The translations under genes and the position numbers were made by a program. Shown here piece by piece: positions 58,708-64,000 of a stretch of DNA of 64,000 bases (positions are counted from its first letter, which is position 1; the number at the start of each line of letters is the position of its first letter). This stretch comes from Phoronis australis (lineage: Eukaryota; Phoronida; Phoronidae), in the NCBI GenBank assembly GCA_002633005.1, contig NMRA01000078.1, positions 629,868 to 693,867 of the forward strand. The letters run 5' to 3'. The notes beneath the pieces were generated by a model that was given only the letters and a program-made list of their open reading frames with translations, was not told the origin of the DNA and did not search any database.

Positions 58708-60663
58708 TCAAATATCAGCGTACTTGAACACCTTCACCTTACCACTAGAGTCCTCCAACACGGCCACTTCACCAGGACCAGTAACAGCAAGGTCAGTAGG
58801 ACAGCTGACGTCATCAAATGTAATGAGCACACGTGGGTGCTCTGACTGATCTGACATTAACACAACCTGGTTATTATTGTAGTCAGCAACAAGAATGTGT
58901 CCCCACTCATCAACACATACACCCCATGGATATGCACTCAGTCCTTCACTGAATGTTTTTACTATGACTGACTGTTTGTAGTCAATAACGTGTACACAAC
59001 CTTGACCATGATCACTCACCACCAGATGTCCCTCTTTGTCTACACACACATACAATGGTGAGAATGCACTCAGTCCAAGTGACACCTTAGTGATCACTTT
59101 ATTAATGTTACATTCAAAGTCAGCAATAAGAAGTCGTCCACAACCACCACGATCTGTCACAATAATCTGGTCATCATGACATGTGATACCACTCTCACCA
59201 CTACACACATTGGGTGTGACCTTCATCACCTGACCCTTACTATTGTACCTCACCACACCACCAATACTACTATATGTAACAAATATATCACCCCCATCAG
59301 TACATGTTACACTCCTCGGGTACTGTAGGTTATGTTGACCACGACCCATCTGAAACACTAAACTACCACTAGACCTGTCAAAGACTTTAACTTGATGACT
59401 ATTGAAAAATGTAGCAATCAACCAATCATCATTCAGTGTCAGGCCACAACGGAGATCATTGTACTCCCCTACATTCTGCGAGTTGAGCATATCGTAACTG
59501 TGCACTAGTGCCACTTTCTCCCTTATAACAGGCTGATGACGTATCTCTGACACCCACAATGCAACACGCTCTTTCTCATGCTCTGTCAATGTCTTTCTTG
59601 TCAAATCAGGGATTGCCAAAGTGCTCGGATGCTGTCTGAACACTGGTTTGATCACATCTTTTTCCATCTTCCGAATGTCTAGGTTATCGAGTCGCGCTTT
59701 AATGTCCTGAAATTGTTGCAGTTTTTCAACATCCTGTGCAGAGTCGAGGATTTTCTGGCAATATTTCAAAGTGCTACTTATGTTCACTCTGCTGAACTCA
59801 GCTTCATTGTACGCCATCTCAGCTTGTTTGCGGGCTTTTGCGATCTCCACTTTCAGTTCCTCAATTGACTGATTCATCTTTGATTCAATTTCAACCAAAA
59901 TGTCCTCTTTAAATGTGTTGTACACTTGTTGTATTTCGTTAATCAACCGTTCTTCCTCTTCAACAAGATTGTCTAAAACTTTCTTCCGTTCTGCAGACAA
60001 CATAATGGAATGATCTGAAGCCACTGTCCAGGGCTTCAGTAAACCTTTCATGACTTCACCAGCTTCCTCCGCAGCTTCTTCTAGATTTTTCAACTCGTGT
60101 TGTTTATGTTCAAGCATTGCGCACAAGAGACAAAGAGGTTTTACGCAATTTTTGCAGTAAATCTCCAACGTCTTCTTGGCGTGTTTTGAGCAGTGAATTT
60201 GCTGAAACTGGCGAATTTCCTCCAAGTGCTGACCGCTCCTGACTTCCTCCAAACTGACCACATGGTGTTCGACAGTCAGTTTAGTTAAACAATGAATATC
60301 CGCACATCGTTGACACAGGTGGTCCCTACACTGAATGCACATAGAGGTAGCCGAGTTGTCGGCGCCTTGAAGCTTACAAAAGTCACATTTGACTTCGGAC
60401 ACTACTGGGAATAACTCACTAATCTGTATCAGGTAGAAGTTAGGTTTGAACCCTGTCACGCCATCTGGTGGAACCTTGAACAACAATGTGCACACTGGAC
60501 AAGGGAAGGAGCCGTCTTTTTGTTTTTCGTCCATGTGTTGCCCAATGCATTTTCCACAGAACGAGTGGAGGCATGGTAAACAGCGTGGATCTGTGATACG
60601 TTCCAGACAAATTGGACACTCTAGTGTTCGCTGAAAGTTTTCTTCGTCAGAGCATTCAGCCAT
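58708..60663 (-). CDS. TRIM-NHL E3 ubiquitin ligase
   Basis: 651 residues in one coding exon. A C3HC4 RING uses C16, C19, C31, H33, C36, C39, C55 and C58. A first B-box follows at about 93-133. A second B-box uses C158, H161, C170, C173, C178, C181, H186 and H189. A coiled coil covers about 190-350, and a beta-propeller of NHL-like repeats covers about 390-651 (for example YPWGVCVDEWGHILVADYNN). RING proteins of this build transfer ubiquitin in the cytoplasm, and the NHL propeller usually binds RNA or protein targets. The filamin domain found in TRIM2/3/71 is absent. The start is set at MAECSDEEN because an acceptor (ATTACAG) ends three bases before that ATG; the frame upstream is intron. The paralogue cannot be named. 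Confidence 0.9.
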   Translation of the reverse strand: MAECSDEENFQRTLECPICLERITDPRCLPCLHSFCGKCIGQHMDEKQKDGSFPCPVCTLLFKVPPDGVTGFKPNFYLIQISELFPVVSEVKCDFCKLQGADNSATSMCIQCRDHLCQRCADIHCLTKLTVEHHVVSLEEVRSGQHLEEIRQFQQIHCSKHAKKTLEIYCKNCVKPLCLLCAMLEHKQHELKNLEEAAEEAGEVMKGLLKPWTVASDHSIMLSAERKKVLDNLVEEEERLINEIQQVYNTFKEDILVEIESKMNQSIEELKVEIAKARKQAEMAYNEAEFSRVNISSTLKYCQKILDSAQDVEKLQQFQDIKARLDNLDIRKMEKDVIKPVFRQHPSTLAIPDLTRKTLTEHEKERVALWVSEIRHQPVIREKVALVHSYDMLNSQNVGEYNDLRCGLTLNDDWLIATFFNSHQVKVFDRSSGSLVFQMGRGQHNLQYPRSVTCTDGGDIFVTYSSIGGVVRYNSKGQVMKVTPNVCSGESGITCHDDQIIVTDRGGCGRLLIADFECNINKVITKVSLGLSAFSPLYVCVDKEGHLVVSDHGQGCVHVIDYKQSVIVKTFSEGLSAYPWGVCVDEWGHILVADYNNNQVVLMSDQSEHPRVLITFDDVSCPTDLAVTGPGEVAVLEDSSGKVKVFKYADI

Positions 60664-60666
60664 TGT

Positions 60667-63600
60667 CTGTAATAAAAAATCAAAGAAATTTGAAAAAATA
60701 AAATAAAACCAGGAAGTTGGTTTGCATGCTTTTTTAATACATTTCCTTGATCGTGCAGCATTATGCGTAAATAGTGGATTCCACATATTATTATGTAACG
60801 ATGGATCAATCCAGATAACAAAATATCAGATTTCAAACACCACCAATTACTATTTTGTTCTCTGAATGGCTAAAACACCATCAGATTGTTTTTAAAGTTA
60901 TGTAAGACCCTGGAAAAGCGCCCAAATTTAGCCAACTTCATAACACAATCTTGATTCATAACTTTCAGACACAATACTATATGCACTGTTAACCAAAACA
61001 ATGTTAGAAATTGAGGGTTCATCAAAAATAGCACTTCTATGATTGTCACTAACAAATTTATGAAAAAAAAATATTTGTGGTTACTTTAATTTAGTTCAAT
61101 CCATAAGCACCAGAAGACCCCTAAAGCAAAAGAATTAATTTTAGAACCATTTTGATTTTAAAAAATTGTTTCAACTAATTACATGGAGGCATAAAAGTTA
61201 AACAATCCCGATAGAACCAACAATAATAGACTTTTTCCCCGCTTCTAATAACCTTAGCCACACTGTCAGTGACCTAATTATTCAAAGTCGTTATTTCTCC
61301 GACTGTAAGGTGTTCCACTGTGTGTCAAATTAAAATTTAGAGAATCTACTTCGGGAAAGTATCTGTGGAATTTCAACAACAGTTTGTAAGATGACACGAA
61401 ATGCGTTAAACAAATTAGAAGCAAAATAAATTGGAAAATTCATTTATGATGAGGATACAGAGGAAGGCATGCAAAATAATGAGATCCAATTTAGAATTGA
61501 TGATAACATTATCTTCAGATGTATTATTTAAGAGAACAGATAATTGCTTCATCAATGAATAAAAAGAATTTTCGAGTCTCAGACAGAACAGAAACAAAAC
61601 TTGAAGTAATATTGTATTTGGAAAACTTTCCTTTTCTTGATAAATATGATTCAGAAACTTTGTAAAGCAAATGAACCGACTTGTTAAATATAAGAAAAGA
61701 AAAGAAAAAGTGGTCAAATTATTCACTAAAAGGCAAACTTGGTTGAAAACAAAGAGCACTCAACAAAATACTTCAGTAATCTAGAACATGGACCTTGTTA
61801 CAAATCAATAAACTTGTTTATAGCACCGAATTACATTCCGAACATGTACATCTGTCACACTCATTGAACTTACATGTAGCAGTCTTACAAAATGACTTCA
61901 AGATATCAAAAATGTGTGTGATGTGCTTCACAAAAAATCCACTATCAGCATAAAAAACAAACCTTTTCTACAATTCACAGAAAATTAGTTGTCCAATTTT
62001 TATTCAAACTGGAAATTCAAATTCTCTGCACATGTCTGCCAATGTCCTCATCAAACGAAAAGAAAAAAATTGACATGTCATGCATTGAAAGACACCAATC
62101 ATTGGTGTCATTGTTGATGAAACCTTACACTTAATGAATTTATTACTTTTTAGTCAAAAACAATGTAAATCACAATTAACCAAAATGTTGGTCTCAATGT
62201 GGATTGCCCTTGGCATTCGCTGGATCATCATGTACCAGTATGTCTGAGCCCATAGAAATGTTTACGAGTGGAAAATTCGTTTTCAACCCTGCTTGTGTAA
62301 AATTTAGGTGGACAACGCAGTTTCACATCCATGCTGTACCTGTCTAAGGTTGTCATAGACTTTTGACAGTGTTTCAGAAAGAATTACAAGCAGCTTTCAG
62401 CTGTCATACAACTATAGAGTTGTGTATAGTGATCTCAATAGTAGCTCAGGTGAACAAGTGGAGTTGAGCCTACAGTCCCATCATTCAAAAAGACAATCTC
62501 AATATAACAAAGAATTGCTCCTCAAGAATTTCATGTACTGTATACACTTATGTATGTACAATCTGCATTTCGAAGTAAAAGATAAGAATAAATGCTATAG
62601 AAATATGCCCTCGCATCTGAAAGGAATCGAAAGCAGTAAATGTAGTTCTGTGCCTAATGGAGACAATCTCCAAGGTGCAGTGAAAAACTTCTGCGGTCCG
62701 TCATGACCATAGTTTCACGAGCATAAGACGTGCGCCTTCATTAGGATGTGTGCACCAGTAAATATTAACATAGAAGTCACCAAAAACAACAAGTGAAGAA
62801 ATTAATCTCTTAAGTAACTCAGATATGTATGCCACATATCTGGTCAACACTGCTACTGTATTGTCGATGCACGTCTCTCTATTCCTGCTAGGGTTCAGTT
62901 TTCGGTTTTACCCAGTGTTCAGGTGCTGACCGGGAAGTTCAAGTTGGTCTGTGATGATGTACGGATGTGAGTGGAGATTGTTACAATAAAACACTGGTAA
63001 ACTGTTAGCTAGACACTGGTGCTGAACATTCTAAAGTTCATATGTCTTCAAACTACTGAGCAAGTGGTTTGTTGATGTGGTGAGCGCATTCAACTGTGAA
63101 GACAGCTACGTCTGCTCTTGTGCGTGGAACTCGTCTGCAACATTTAGCGGGAAGCTGTGGACAATGTGGGGGCAACTAGGTGATGACGGCGACTCGAGAT
63201 ACCACAAGCTCAAGTGATGGTGTTGGCGTTCGTCCCAGTCTTTGTCCTTGTGCTATATTTTGTATAACTTGTCAAGTGTTTGTAAACGTTAATAGATGTA
63301 AATATTGTACGAAATCACTAGAGGAGTAGTTATATTCGTTTACATTACCGTAACAACACTTATTTAAGCATGCAGGTTTAAGAAGACGAATGTGTAGCCT
63401 CTCTAACCCTCTCATTAAGAAAACACGCCGTATGGACGCAGGAGTACATGCATTATGAGATTGAAGAGCTTGAACATTAGCTAGTTTAATCACCATATAT
63501 TTAAGACCTCTATTCATATCCTAATACGGAGGCTCTTAATAAAAACAGCAACAGAAAATCAACCGCTCCATTTATAGTCAGGTGCAGAATTTGTTGGCGG

Positions 63601-64000
63601 GAAATTCTGAACAATGAACATGACAGGCGTGAGCTGTGAGTCGCGGCACGCTTATGCTAGTTAGGTACAGCCAGATGTCAAAGAGGAAAATCGTTTTAAT
63701 GGTAGTCAAATTAAATGAGAATTTTTGATTTGAATGTGAACGCTATCACAACATGTTTTGTCCAACTAATGGCCCTGCATTAACTTAAGCCCGCAAAGTA
63801 TCTAATAAAATTCATTTAGGAACGGTTGTAACATCACAGTTAAGCTGTTCAAAAAACAACTGCTGCAATGTATCATTTGCACATAACAAAGCATGGCCTC
63901 AGGTCAGTTTCATGTTCCACTCAAACTCAGGCTGGGTGAGAAGGCAAAATATCACAAGAAAAGATAATAGTTTCTATGAATTACATGCACAATTTAATTG
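60667..64000. other. TRIM 5' intron and upstream DNA, no other gene seen
   Basis: The sequence directly above the TRIM start is an intron (minus strand), so a 5' UTR exon and promoter should lie further up in this stretch, but I cannot place them. The remainder is AT-rich with short chance frames. Confidence 0.5.

Noticed and set aside
60664-60786. 41-residue N-terminal extension of the TRIM frame
   Set aside because: An acceptor (ATTACAG) lies just before the ATG at 60663, so the upstream in-frame codons are intron; the RING normally starts close to the N-terminus.
1-64000. tRNA, rRNA, CRISPR arrays and bacterial operon signals
   Set aside because: None was seen. The gene structure is eukaryotic, and the tandem repeats are minisatellites without the regular spacers of CRISPR.

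Overview
This is eukaryotic nuclear DNA from an animal. Genes are split by GT-AG introns, intergenic and intronic DNA is AT-rich and full of decayed LINE, Penelope-like and terminal-inverted-repeat elements, and the one long intact frame is a single-coding-exon TRIM-NHL ubiquitin ligase. Intron-poor TRIM-NHL genes and high haplotype divergence fit a marine invertebrate such as a hemichordate, echinoderm, cephalochordate or lophotrochozoan. The sequence alone does not fix the phylum.

The centre of interest is a tandem pair of paralogous plus-strand genes with no name I can assign. Gene A runs from about 4.3 or 6.2 kb to 15.4 kb and gene B from 30.4 to 54.2 kb. I assembled both from exons matched between the copies, with consistent splice phases. 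The shared plan is a four-cysteine N-terminal module, a Thr-rich mucin-like exon (98 bp in A; two exons of 308 and 1592 bp in B), a SEA-like juxtamembrane region over three exons, a transmembrane exon (visible only in A) and a short acidic cytoplasmic tail. Both tails end in a class I PDZ ligand (YTRL in A, DTRL in B). They look like mucin-type, type I membrane proteins anchored to PDZ scaffolds. A third, broken copy of the last exon and its flanks lies inverted between them at 24.3-24.7 kb.

Layout: 0-0.6 kb, Penelope-like element remnant; 2.1 and 2.6 kb, small TIR elements; 3.05 kb, possible terminal exon of an unknown gene; 4.3-15.4 kb, gene A, whose assembly carries two single-N joins with duplicated flanks (9590 and 12958); 18.8-19.55 kb, direct and inverted repeat cluster; 21.1-21.9 kb, LINE 3' end and a fold-back element; 24.3-24.7 kb, inverted gene relic; 30.4-54.2 kb, gene B, with introns hosting a LINE (36.1-38.5), a TTAA-flanked element (39.6-40.5), a 2.6 kb TIR element with a CXC-like cysteine cluster (46.1-48.7), a larger relative of the TTAA element (49.2-51.4) and an assembly gap (52543-52703); 56.0-56.8 kb, a second LINE type; 57.7-57.9 kb, possible Cys-rich exon; 58.7-60.7 kb, TRIM-NHL gene on the minus strand; the rest is AT-rich DNA in which I see no gene.

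The TRIM gene is unrelated to the mucin-like pair. The pair is what I would follow up: a duplicated receptor-like or glycocalyx-like gene in which one copy greatly expanded its mucin exon while both kept the same PDZ-binding end.
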